From contig JAQMRL010000014.1 in NCBI GenBank assembly GCA_035578175.1, positions 14,397,774 through 14,461,773 of the forward strand: a stretch of 64,000 nt of DNA, given 5' to 3'. Positions within the stretch are counted from its first letter, which is position 1. Each line of letters opens with the position of its first letter. The notes under the pieces are model-generated. The model did not search any database. It had not been told where the DNA came from and saw only the letters and a program-made list of their open reading frames with translations. Below are positions 9,671 to 19,369 of this stretch, piece after piece. Made by a program: the position numbers and the translations under genes. The stretch comes from Catonia carolina (lineage: Eukaryota > Arthropoda > Insecta > Hemiptera > Achilidae).

Positions 9671-11051
9671 ACAAGTACTGTACTTTAATTTTCTTCCTAG
9701 TTTTATAGTATTTTTTCCGATTCGGCTTAAATTCGGGTACGGCTTGTTTTCGGAATAATACCGGTATCAATTTAAATATTATTTGAGCGGAACAAAGGAA
9801 ACTTTATGCGGAACAACCCACAACTATTTAAAGGCTATCGATATAGACAAAAACAATGTTAAATATATTAAACGCGCTTGTTTACCCCCACCACTACAAA
9901 GTTTTCCTCGATTTTCTCGCCTATTTGAGCGGAACAAACGAAAATTTTTGCGGAACAATCCGGAACAAACGAAGATCTATCGATCCATGTAAAAAAAAGT
10001 TCAAAAAGTTGAGTGGGTGGGGCTAACTTCACGCTATCCCCCAGCAGTTTTCCTCGATTTTCTCGCTTATTTGAGCGGAACAAACGAAAATTTTTGCGGA
10101 ACAATCCGGAACAAACGAAGATCTATCGATCCATGTAAAAAAAAGTTCAAAAAGTTGAGTGGGTGGGGCTAACTTCACGCTATCCCCCAGCAGTTTTCCT
10201 CGATTTTCTCGCTTATTTGAGCGGAACAAACGAAAATTTTTGTGGAACAATCCGGAACAAACGAAGATCTATCGATCCATGTAAAAAAAAGTTCAAAAAG
10301 TTGAGTGGGTGGAGCTAACTTCACGCTAGCTCGCCGCAGTTTTCCTCGGTTTTCTCGCCTATTTGAGCGGAACAAACGAAAATTTTTGCGGAACAATCCG
10401 GAACAAACGAAGATCTATCGATCCGTGTAAAAAAAAGTTCAAAAAGTTGAGTGGGTGGGGCTAACTTCACGCTATCCCCCAGCAGTTTTCCTCGATTTTC
10501 TCGCTTATTTGAGCAGAACGAACGAAAATTTTTGCGGAACAATCCGGAACAAACGAAGACCTATCGATCCATGTATAAAAAAGTTCAAAAAGTTGAGTGG
10601 GGGGGGCTAGCTCGCCGCAGTTTTCCTCCATTTTCTCGCTTATTTGAGCGGAACAAACGAAAATTTTTGTGGAACAATCCGGAACAAACGAATATCTATC
10701 GATCTATGTAAAAAAAAGTTGGAAAAGTTGAGTGGGGGGGGCCAGCGTGAAGTTAGCCCCACCCAGTTTTCCTCGATTTTCTCGCTTGTTTGAGCGGAAC
10801 AAACGAAAATTTTTGCGGAACAATCCGGAACAAACGAAGATCTATCGATCTATGCAAAAAAAAGTTGAAAAAGTTAAATGGGGGGGGCCATCGTGAAGTT
10901 AGCCCCACCCACGGTTTTTCTCGATTTTCTCGCTTATTTGAGCGGAACAAACGAAAATTTTTGCGGAACAATCCGGAACAAACGTAGAACAATCGAATGC
11001 ACTAATTTTTTTTTCAAATTTTTGTATGGGTGGGGCCAACTTCACAGACGT
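9605..11051 (-). repeat. Outer right foldback arm with 8 tandem units
   Basis: Inverse of 604-1910. The motif ggaacaatccggaacaaac recurs eight times (near 9950, 10097, 10244, 10390, 10536, 10673, 10819, 10966), one more than on the left. The extra unit carries gctagctcgccgcag near 10326. This accounts for the ~140-bp length difference between arms. Reading frames at 9783-9992, 9868-10104, 10029-10542 and 10451-10987 are products of the repeat. Confidence 0.8.
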
Positions 11052-11060
11052 CCGTGAGTT
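11052..11060. repeat. 9-bp target-site duplication, right copy
   Basis: CCGTGAGTT, identical to 595-603, directly follows the inverted terminus at 11051. Confidence 0.85.
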
Positions 11061-11422
11061 CCGTCGATGCGAGCTTATTATCGTGAGTAATACTAGTTTT
11101 ACGGTAATTTCAAAATGTTATTTTATTTTTAGGGTTTTCATATTTCATTATTTTCAGTAAAGTTATGTCAAATTGCAATTGACTTTCACTTTCAATTTTT
11201 TAAGCAATTCACTTTCTTTAAATAATTACATTACTCCTTACTTATTTAGTGTGACGGGCCATGAACTGAATTTTATTACTTAAGTGTTTGCGGTGGTTAC
11301 ATTTTGAGTTACACGCTTAATACATATATCTTATGCTTTCGGGTTGGCCGATGTAAGTAGGATAGATAGTATAGTGTCCTTTGCATGAAAGGCGCAATCG
11401 TCAACTTATAGTGCGTTACCAG

Positions 11423-11475
11423 TACACTTCAAACATAATGTTTTAAGATATTTTTCGTAATCTGTAAATCAACAA
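11423..11475 (-). pseudogene. LINE remnant, right half of a split copy
   Basis: It continues the LINE that stops at 246: cacttcaaacataatgtttt and the following bases align with 48275-48330. TA at 11423-11424 is the duplicated target. Confidence 0.6.
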
Positions 11476-11479
11476 AATT

Positions 11480-12040
11480 AATCAAACTTGTAGGCCTACT
11501 GATTAATTACAAATAAATTTCTGATTTTTTTCAAAAAAAATTTCATTTTCATAGGTCATTTTAACTGTTTCTTATGGATTAATTTATGGAAAATTTAAAA
11601 ATAGCAGAAACAATAAACCAGTAGCTAAATTAATAAGGTTTGACAGTATTAGAAAAGCTATATAATTATTGTTATGTTAAAGGTGAATTTAACAATAAAA
11701 ATCTTAACTATTTAACTGCTTTTCTTATCAATAAACTCGATAAGATTACCTATAAATTTTTATGCTGATTTTTTCTTGTTAACGGCTAACAAAAGGAATA
11801 AATTTTTTTTTTAATAATTTATTCTAACTATCGTCACAAACAGTTACGCAGTTTATGGATTCATATGCACTTTATGTGGCCGATCTTGTAAATTTGTGCT
11901 TCACCAAAAATGAAGGTGTTTTTAATTTCATTCCTTCATCTGTTCATCATCAACAAATGTACATCAATTTCATCACCTATCTGTCCTGACAGCGTAAGTA
12001 TATTTTTTGTTTTTCATTCATCCTTCTAGAGCCACTATTT
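11480..12040. other. Unique AT-rich stretch with one possible short exon
   Basis: Mostly featureless. At 11855 an ATG opens a 44-codon frame ending in TGA at 11987, five bases before a good splice-donor sequence GTAAGT (11994). The stop before the donor makes it more likely a 5' UTR exon or chance than a coding exon. No family is recognised. Confidence 0.25.
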
Positions 12041-12044
12041 ATAA

Positions 12045-12869
12045 AAATCTTGTGTGAAACACTCACACGACTTTCTCTTGCCAATGAAAATAATGAACTA
12101 TATAACCTAATATTAGTAATAAAACATTAGAAATGAACAAAAAACTAACCTCAAAAAACATAACTGTATTTTAATCATGAGTGAATAATGCAAAATGATT
12201 ATCAACCTCAGTTTGGCTTAAAAATATGGAAAATCACTCTTTCACGTTAAACTAGGCTCTATAGAGAATAATTCTCTAAATAAACATTGTAGATTTTTAA
12301 TTTCCTATAAATCTGATTTTACACTTTTGTCACAAAATGCATAGCTACTAAGGCTGAAATCTTATTAAAATCGATTTTTTACACATTTTTCTGGAGAAAA
12401 AAAAACAGAAAATCACTTATTACCGTTAAACCAAGCGTTATACAAAACATTGTTCGAAGTAAAAGTTGTAGGTTTTTAACTTCTCTATACCTTTTATTAA
12501 ATACATTTTGCGCTGAAATGCATATTAAAGCCGCAATCTTAAAAAGACAATTTTTTACGAAAAAAACAGCCTTTTCAAGAATTTCAGCAGCATGGCGCCT
12601 ACCCTATCTTGAGAGCATAAAAAATGTAGTAAATGAGGTGATATGAAAAAAAATCATAGTAGCCGTTTTTTGAGAATGACGCAAAAAAGTGAAAAATGAC
12701 ATGAATAAACTACTACTTCCGGTTGACCGATTTTGATTAAAATGTTCGTGTCGGGTCCGGTAGTAGTATCTAACTTGAATTCAAGTTTGAAGTTCGTACA
12801 ATGTTCTGTTCTTAGATATTTTGTTCACGCAGATACACACACACGCACACGCACACGCACACACACACA

Positions 12870-12901
<32 letters not shown>

Positions 12902-12950
12902 GACCAATCGCTAATAACATGTTTTTTTGGGTTCAGGGGGTCTTAAAATA
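12045..12950 (+). mobile_element. Helentron-like repeat copy, 3' truncated
   Basis: It starts with the family 5' end tcttgtgtgaaacactcac and the subterminal ctttctcttgcc, runs collinear with the full copy at 41519-42484, has a CA array at 12836-12901, and stops after gggttcagggggtct. Confidence 0.7.
12836..12901. repeat. CA microsatellite inside helentron-like repeat
   Basis: An AC/CA run with a few G and T interruptions. It sits at the same internal position in every copy of the family (also 36230-36268, 42297-42350, 47081-47100). It creates a spurious His-Thr reading frame. Confidence 0.85.
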
Positions 12951-13189
12951 ATCTTTCATTATTTTTATACAGAGTTTAGTTTAGCGTCATTTATTGATTT
13001 TCTGTATTTACTCATGATTAAACATACTTTATAATATTTTTAATTATTTACCTTGGTAAGGGAAAGTCTTGTGATTATTTCACTCCAGATTTTTTCCGTT
13101 TGTCACCGGTCTTTCTTGGACCACAATATATCAAAATGTTCAGTGAAAAATGAACAATTTGTTTCAAAATTGTTGGTTACTACAAAACA

Positions 13190-13354
13190 TGTTTAGGTTA
13201 TCAGCCGAAAGGCTGGTTTGAACCTCTAGAGGCTTTACTTAGTAAAACGAGGAGTGAGTTGGTTAACTCTGCCTTCCTTACTAAGTGGAAAAGTATGCTC
13301 ATCAGCATGCCAGACCCTCTGTAAAGCATCTACTTTTCACCCTGCAAATGACAA
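13190..13354 (+). repeat. SINE-like repeat S1, 5' part, split by palindromic element
   Basis: Family S1 starts near ttaggtcatcagccgaaaggctgg and runs about 380 bp to ctgtctgttatggg. Here the 5' 165 bases are followed by the palindrome at 13355-14527, and the 3' part resumes at 14528. About 90 bases of S1 are missing at the junction. Whether S1 is a SINE or part of a larger element is unknown. Confidence 0.6.
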
Positions 13355-14527
13355 CTACTATCGGTTTCATAAACATAGACACCCAAGTTTAAACCTTTGC
13401 ATCTCCAAAACTATGAGTCAGGTTTCAATATACTTTGCATCAAAATTTAGCTAATTTTATTCTCCGTTGACTTATAATAGTCCTGTAATTTTAATGTGGT
13501 TTAAAAATTGCCATATCGAGGTTGGAAGACAAAAAGACCCGGTTTTTTTGCCACAGCAACAAATTTCATGCGTTTAGAGGCGTGTAACTCGATAAATATT
13601 TCACCGAATACTTTGAAATTTTAACACAACATAGACAATTAAATTCTTACTGGTTGAACGAAATTTCGAATTTGTATGTTTTTTAAATTTGTATTTATTA
13701 ACAATATTCTGAACCCTTGCTATCTCGGTAACCGCTCGATCGTTTTGCGCCAGCAAACTATCGTTTTATTCAGCGTAAAAAACTTTGTACAAATATGTTA
13801 ATAACATGAAATATTGATTGGCCAATGTTGTGGTAGAATTTTTAAGATTTGAAAAATAGACAGCGTAATGCGGCGGGTGACCGCTACTATTCATGTTGCC
13901 TGAATCTGACTGTCTACCTGAATGGACAATGAAGTCTGTCAATTCAGGTAGTCAGTCCGATAGGATATTACGTACACAAATTGTCAACATGGATAGTAGC
14001 CCCATCCCCCGCATTACCCAGTCTATTTTTCAAAATTTTAAAAATTCTACCACAACATTGGCTCATCAATAATTCATGTTATTAACATATCTGTACAAAG
14101 TTTTTTACACTGAATAAAACGATAGTTTGCCCGTGCCTAACGATCGAGCAGTTACCGAGATAGCAAGGGTTCAGAATATTGTCAATAAAACAAAATTTAA
14201 ATAACGTACAAATTCGAAATTTCGTACACGCTGTACGAATATAATTGACTGTGTTGTGTTAAGATTTCAAACTTTTTGGTCAAATAATTATCGAGTTACA
14301 CGCCTCTAAACGCATGAAATTTGTTGCGGTAGCAAAAAAAACGGATCTTTTTGTCTTCCAACCTCGATACGGCAATTTTTAAACAATATTAAAATATAGG
14401 ACTATTGTAGGTCAACGCAGAATCAAATGAGCTAAATTTTTATGTAAAATATGTTGAAATCCGACTCATAGTTTTGGAGATGCAAGGGTTAAAACTCGGG
14501 TGTCTATGATTATGAAACCGATAGTAG
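13355..14527. mobile_element. 1.17-kb palindromic element
   Basis: Nearly the whole length is a single inverted repeat. It begins CTACTATCGGTTTCAT and ends ATGAAACCGATAGTAG, and the two ~570-bp arms stay paired through to a short loop near 13930 (gactgtctacctgaat against attcaggtagtcagtc). There is no reading frame of note. A second copy is at 23921-24819. It is probably a non-autonomous DNA transposon of the foldback or MITE kind. Superfamily is unknown because no target duplication is clear. Confidence 0.75.
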
Positions 14528-14680
14528 TCTCTTTTATACTTCTACCTCTTCTGTTCTTAGATGCTTCATTTGTATAATTGGCTGACAATATGATAAGAAA
14601 CAGAACTATTTTTTGTAGCCCTGGAATTAACAGATTGAATGAAAATATTTTAACGCTACCTGTCTGTTACGGGAAAGAAT
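14528..14680 (+). repeat. SINE-like repeat S1, 3' part
   Basis: Continues the S1 copy interrupted at 13354. It matches the end of the full copy at 26640-27028 (cttctacctcttctgttctta through ctgtctgttacggg). Confidence 0.6.
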
Positions 14681-14717
14681 TATACTTACAAAGATAAAAA
14701 TATGATATTTTTTGCAG

Positions 14718-14882
14718 ATATTATTGAGAAGAAGCTTACCATTTTCCGAGACAACGATAAATGGTTCTATAGAAGTAAGGGAGGCGGTGTTCAAAGGTGT
14801 GCGGTTTACATCTCAAGTGGTACCGGATATGAAAGACAATATATGTTTTTTATTGAAGAAAATCGACCGAGTTGCTACTATG
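14718..14882 (+). CDS. Candidate coding exon of the first paralogous gene
   Basis: The stretch lies between a good acceptor (tatgatattttttgcag) and a donor (ATG followed by GTAAAT). It is 165 nt and open in the frame that starts with the first base, giving 55 codons in phase 0 at both ends. The protein is non-repetitive and mixed in composition (for example SLPFSETTINGS, FTSQVVPDMKDNICFLLKK). A second frame is also open, so frame choice rests on phase agreement with the exons at 18219 and 21368, which are also phase 0. No domain is recognised, and linkage to those exons is inferred. Confidence 0.4.
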
Positions 14883-14889
14883 GTAAATA

Positions 14890-15577
14890 TTTTTTTACTT
14901 TATATTGCCTATTTGAATTTAGCCCTATAGGAAGGAAAGTATTGTTTTCATATCGATTTTTCGAAATCGAATTTTCACTGAATATACACCTTTTCAGACC
15001 CCCTGAAAACAAACAACATGTTTTTAGCGATTGGTGTGCGTGTGTGTGTTTGTGCGCGCGCGCGCGCGCGTTTGTGTGAACAAAATATCTAAAGAACGGA
15101 ACATCGTACGAACTTGAAACTTAAAACTTTTATTCCAAAAATTTCTTTGTAGAACGCTTAGTTTAGCAATAAGCGATTTTCTGGGTTTTTTTTTCATGAA
15201 AATGTGTAAAAAATTGATATTTTAAGATTTCAGCCTTAGTATGCATTTTACGTTTAGTTTATAAATCAGATTTATAGGAAATTAAAAGATCACAACATAT
15301 CATATCATATCGTATCATATTTGATACATATTTTATTTAGCGCATTTTTCTCTACAGAGCCTAGTTTAGCGTCAAGGAGTGATTTTGCGTATTATTAACA
15401 CAAACTGAGGTTGATTTTCATTTTGCATCACTCACTCATGATTAAAGTAAGGTTATATTTTTTTATGTTAGTTTGTTTGTTTATTTCTAATGTTTTATTA
15501 CTAATGTTAGGTTATATTGTTCATTATTTGCATTGGCAAGAGAAAGTTGTGTGAGTGTTTCACACCAGATTTTTCTT
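14890..15577 (-). mobile_element. Helentron-like repeat copy, internally deleted
   Basis: Minus-strand copy running from the 3' hairpin end (14895) to the 5' end ttgtgtgagtgtttcacacc (about 15573), with the centre missing. At its CA site it carries an alternating CG/TG run (15030-15076), unusual for the family and potentially Z-DNA-forming. Confidence 0.7.
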
Positions 15578-15594
15578 CTTCTTACAATATATCA

Positions 15595-15990
15595 AGAATT
15601 AGGCTTCTGTCTGTTCCGACTCACTACAGCAACAAACTATTGAATTATTGCCATCTTTTCGTGGCCTCCCAACATCTCTCCTCCGTTCTGTTCTGTTTTG
15701 CGAAACACTAACGGGGGTTCTTCTGTCAGGCATTCTCTCTACGTGTTCTCTCCATCGGTTTCGATATTCTGCTAACTTCCCATTCAGGTTGTAAACATTC
15801 AGTTCCGTTCTTTTATCTTCACTTCTTAGTTGGTCCTTATGACTGCAACCGTTTGTTCTTCGCTGGAATCGCATCCCTGCCGCCTTTACTCTATTCTCCT
15901 GTGGTCTGACATAATCCACGACTCACTTCCATGGAGTAGAATCTTGGTAGCCATCACCTTGTAAAACTTTATCTGAATTTCTTTTTTGTT
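15595..15990 (-). pseudogene. RTE-like LINE reverse transcriptase, C-terminal remnant
   Basis: A minus-strand frame (15599-15919) encodes the tail seen in many insect RTE-like LINE polyproteins: RFQRRTNGC, an RSEDKRTELNVYNLN element, YRNRWREHVERMP and a DVGRPRK motif. The catalytic core is absent. It is decayed: frames break upstream near 15930. Confidence 0.7.
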
Positions 15991-16052
15991 TCCTGCCTAG
16001 GGTTCTGCTAATGTTGGGTACACTGCTTGGAATTTCCCAACTTTTTTCTCTA

Positions 16053-16824
16053 CGAGGTGTGGCTATTAAATAAAGAGACTGACGTTGTAAAAATTTTTAT
16101 TTTTATTTACTCAAATCTTATCCCTTTTAAGCAGATTTTACCTTAGGGAACGGTAGAAGTCACACGGTGCAAGATCTGGTGAAGAAGGTGGATGTTCTAA
16201 CACTGAGATGCTGTACTTGGCTAGCAACCTCTTGACAGATAACGCGGAATGAGCTGGCGCATTGTCTTGGTGGAGAACCCATGATTTGTCCTTCACATTT
16301 CAGGGTGTTTATTCCTTACTCTTTGACGTAGTTTAGAAAGTACCTCAAGGTAGTAATATTGATTAATTGTTTGACCTTCAGGAACCCAGTGAAGGTACAC
16401 AATCCCATGGATATAAAAAAAAACAATCATCATTGCTTTAAATTTTGACTTGCCCTTTTGAGCTTTTTTGGCTCTCGGTGAAGTTGGGCTCTTCCAGTGC
16501 ATGGATTGGCACTTCGTTTCCGGATCATAAGTAAAAAACCACGTTTCATAACATGTTATTATCTTCTACCTGTTCCCTAAGGTGAAATCTGCATTAAAAG
16601 GGACAAGATTTGAGTCTGTGGAAGCTCTAAAAGAAAAAACGGCACGTGTCCTGAAGGAGCTGACAGAAGATGACTTCCAGAACTGTTTCCAACAACGGAA
16701 AATTAGCATGGAGCGATGCAGGGATAGAGAAGGAGTGTATATTGAAGGTGACAATAAGTGATTATGTACAAAATAAAAATAAAATTTTTTACAACGTCGT
16801 TTCGTTATTTAATAGCTACACCTC
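16053..16824. mobile_element. Mariner-family palindromic element M1, inverted core
   Basis: The ends are inverse copies (cgaggtgtggctattaaata at 16053) with TA on both sides (16051-16052, 16825-16826). The left flank of the core and the right end both carry the same 3' transposase segment in opposite orientations. The transposase core reads on the minus strand (16293-16502 encodes WKSPTSPRAKKAQ and HWVPEGQTINQ), opposite to copies M2, M3 and M4, as if flipped between its inverted arms. There is no N-terminal DNA-binding domain, so it is not autonomous. Confidence 0.8.
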
Positions 16825-16864
16825 TATATCAAAATCTTGATCGAACCCGATGTCCAGGGACACC

Positions 16865-17600
16865 AAGAGACCAAGTCAGCTAAGTCTGAAACTAGGGGCA
16901 GTCGGACGTTAAACCAAAAAAAAAACAAAATTAAAACTAGGGGCCCAACTTCAAATAATTTTGTATAGTTTTTTTTCAATAACGTTAAATAAAAATTGAT
17001 TTTAAGATGTTTAGTTTCCAAAAATGTTAAGGAGGGGGATACACACCCTCTTCCCCCACCATGGTGAGGGGGCCCATAGACCTCTAGACTTGGGGCCCGG
17101 CCTGGCTCTTGGCGGCCTTGCCGGGAGTTATCTTGGTGACTGGGATCCATCTTGTTGTCATGCCCCACCGATACGCGAGTACACCGAAGGGGCGGTACCA
17201 GCGTACCAGGCATATATTTACTTACTAACTATTCCCAAATACGAAATTGTAAAAAATTACTTAAAATTTACCACCTAGAAACATATATCAAAACGCTTTT
17301 TATAGACCTGTATTTTTTTAAGATTAAAACAGCCACCGGGAGTAATGGCCGCCAAGAGACATGTCAGCCAAGTCTAAAACTAGGGGTCGGGCTCGAGGAA
17401 TTGTTTTTAATTTTTTTTTTTAAATAACGTTAAACAACATCTGATTTTAAGATGTTTAGTTTCGAACATTATAGGGAGGGGGATACAAACTCCCCCCTCC
17501 AACCATTACGAAAGAGGCCCGTAAACCTGTAGACTTGGGGCCCGGCCTGGCTGTTGACAGCCCTGCCGATAAATCTTTACGTCTGTGGCCAGGTATTCAT
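16865..17600. repeat. Two direct copies of a ~230-bp unit
   Basis: About 16865-17120 and 17350-17590 share agctaagtctgaaactaggg, ttgattttaagatgtttagt, a gagggggatac block and acttggggcccggcctggct. They differ by many substitutions and by a SINE-tail-like insertion (gtcggacgttaaacc) in the first. Period is about 480 bp. No gene is seen in them. Confidence 0.6.
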
Positions 17601-17684
17601 GGAAACGGGCGATTAGTCTCGTTATTGTTTAATTATGAGGCACTGCGGCATTTGGATATTTCTCACGAAATTAGTTTACGACAT

Positions 17685-17955
17685 GCTCATATCGTCCCTC
17701 CGATGGTAAACCGCGAATGTGCAAATTTTGTGAATATGAGTTTGTTAGTGCATGCTGATGTATACAACCCAACGCATGTTGTAGTAAACTCACGAATATG
17801 TATCTTGTTAGGTTAGGGAGATACAGCCTTTTTAAAGATACGAAAATACACAAAGTGTGTTAAAAAAGAAAGCATTGAATTTGTTTTTAGCTCTCCTGTG
17901 AAACTGAGATTTGCACATTTGCGAGTTTACCATTGGAAGGACGATGTGATCGGCT
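17685..17955. repeat. Inverted repeat pair of ~37 bp
   Basis: Bases near 17687-17723 (tcgtccctccgatggtaaac) pair with 17915-17950 (gtttaccattggaaggacga). The arms are imperfect and enclose about 190 bases without a gene. Could be ends of a small DNA element. Confidence 0.4.
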
Positions 17956-18218
17956 TGATAAATACTATTCAACAATAAAACTCGGTGCTCTTGAGAAAAC
18001 AACATATTTAAAAAGCGGTAACTCAACAATTCTACAGACTAAAAGTGGCCAGTATCCATTTCAATGCTGCCTAGATTTTGTTGTCGGCACTACATGTGAT
18101 GCTACCTTGCGGTAGCCAACGGAACTAATATTTACCAAAACGATCATTTATATATGCGTGACTTTTTTATCACTGTGTACTTTACTGTACAATAATAATA
18201 TTATTTTCTCATAAACAG

Positions 18219-18305
18219 GTTGGCTTTGAGGAAACACTATATGCTGTCAGTCTGTCTTTCGAGCGAAAACAACATACTGTGAGCCCTATCTGCAAACAGA
18301 ATAAG
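18219..18305 (+). CDS. Candidate coding exon of the first paralogous gene
   Basis: An 87-nt interval between acceptor ttttctcataaacag and donor GTGAGT (18306). Only the first frame is open: 29 codons starting VGFEETLYAVS and ending KQNK. Phase is 0 on both sides, which fits splicing onto the 21368 exon and after the 14718 exon. The interval is short enough to be open by chance, so confidence is moderate. Confidence 0.4.
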
Positions 18306-18629
18306 GTGAGTTTCTTGCCTATATACAGAATGGTCACCATGGGGATCTGAAAAAACTATAATAGTTACAATACAGAGTCATCTAAAAGCATGGTGGGAGT
18401 ACCATAATTCAAACCAATACAGTAGGGAAATTTTGAGATGTTTTATTGGTTACTCTGGTAGCCTTCAACCCAAAAGTTTGTCTAACAGCAGTTCTAACCT
18501 CAACTTTAGGTTTTGTATTATTGCTTTGGTCTGTTTAGACTGTTCACTGATAAATAATCAGGAAACGTGTGTTTTATTTGTCACCGGATGGTAACATTAA
18601 GTGTCGAGTTGAAACCTTTGCATTTTGGT

Positions 18630-18645
18630 GGCCCTGAAAAGAGCC
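18630..18645 (-). terminator. Histone-type 3' stem-loop sequence
   Basis: The minus strand reads GGCTCTTTTCAGGGCC followed by ACCAAAA. It has a 6-bp stem with a 4-base TTTC loop and fits the replication-dependent histone 3' hairpin consensus, with a purine-containing CAAAGG a few bases on. The sequence just before it does not encode any histone C-terminus that I recognise, so function is uncertain. Confidence 0.4.
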
Positions 18646-19190
18646 TTTTAAGCGGTGGTCGTCTTGATGGGAAGCTTCAGTCGTAGTCGACGTGGCGGTT
18701 GAGGAGCTGGGCGACACGGCGTGTCGTCGTCCAGCGGAGACGTCATCTTCTTCCCTCGCAGTAGTGCGTCGATGGCTGCTTCGTCGGATCCGGTGGGCGT
18801 AAGGCTCGATCGAGGACCGCTGTGGGCATCGCTCGCGTCAGCGGGCGATGACGGTCCGGTCGACGGCTTACGGTGACGGGTCGACGAGCGGAAGCATCAT
18901 CTTCTCTCTTGCGGGGTCGTCGATTAGTCTTCGCTGGAGTCCGGTAGCCGAGTGTCGATGGTGGATGTCTTGTCTGCTGTCTGGATCGGAATTGTATCCT
19001 CCTGTTGAGTGCAGCACTCTTTATATAGTTACCGAGAGCGCTGTGGTTAAGGGCGGTTACTGGCTCGGCCTTTATGACAAAGGCATCTGTCGGTACGCCG
19101 CCACAAACCTACCGCCCCTTTCGGAATTATTGGCGGCTCCCTCTGTCTCTACATCGAAAGCTTTGTAGCCGGCAGCAAAGTACTTAATCA
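18640..19190. other. GC- and CpG-rich island, possibly retroelement-derived
   Basis: About 550 bases of markedly higher GC and dense CG dinucleotides in otherwise AT-rich DNA. Frames are open on both strands (plus 18848-19168; minus from about 18893 to the stop at 18648-18650), as GC-rich DNA tends to allow. A TATATA stretch at 19022-19027 could be a promoter. Could be an LTR or coding debris of a retroelement, or a CpG-island promoter. I cannot choose. Confidence 0.3.
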
Positions 19191-19369
19191 AAGGGGGCGA
19201 CGGTGAAATATTGTCGGCTGAATTTAAGCCTGTAATTTCAGTTCAACATGATTATAAAAAAGATTTACTATATGAAAATTACATACAACGTTAGTTCAAA
19301 CAATATGAATAAACTGGATCAATTATCAAGCAGAAATAAACTGTAGTGGGTATGAAATCAATTGGTGTG

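Larger units (their letters stand above)
604..11051. mobile_element. Foldback-type transposon, 10.4 kb, long tandem-repeat arms
   Basis: The element begins ACGTCTGTGAAGTTGGCCCC and ends with its exact inverse. The left arm (604-2419) and right arm (6916-11051, less the LINE at 7426-9604) are inverted copies of about 1.8 and 1.95 kb. The outer 1 kb of each arm is an array of ~146-bp direct repeats. Long arms of internal repeats plus a 9-bp target duplication are the diagnostic architecture of Foldback elements, placed by some authors with Mutator-like elements. The 4.5-kb core has no intact transposase, so this copy probably moved using another copy's enzyme. Superfamily is inferred from structure only. 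Confidence 0.8.
247..11422. mobile_element. TA-flanked non-autonomous DNA transposon, host of the foldback element
   Basis: The ends are inverted repeats of about 26 bp: 247-272 against the reverse complement of 11397-11422, with 23 of 26 positions equal and the core GTAACGCA-TATAAGTTGACGAT shared. TA lies on both sides (245-246, 11423-11424), and removing the element restores the LINE seen uninterrupted near 48275. A TA duplication fits the Tc1/mariner superfamily. Without the foldback insert the element is only about 710 bp (247-603 plus 11061-11422), and no transposase frame is visible, so it is non-autonomous. The 61-codon frame at 241-426 has no coding character. Confidence 0.7.

Noticed and set aside
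12836..12951. Coding frame with a Thr-His run (also 36140-36382, 42281-42493)
   Set aside because: Produced by the CA microsatellite inside the helentron-like repeat.
15040..15076. A CG/TG alternating run as a CpG-island promoter
   Set aside because: It replaces the CA array of a helentron-like copy. Microsatellite expansion explains it.
17535..17816. A 93-codon frame near the inverted repeat
   Set aside because: It starts in repeat sequence, spans the inverted repeat arm and has no motif or splice support.
18640..18900. A replication-dependent histone gene
   Set aside because: The hairpin fits, but the upstream frames match none of the core or linker histone C-termini in any frame.
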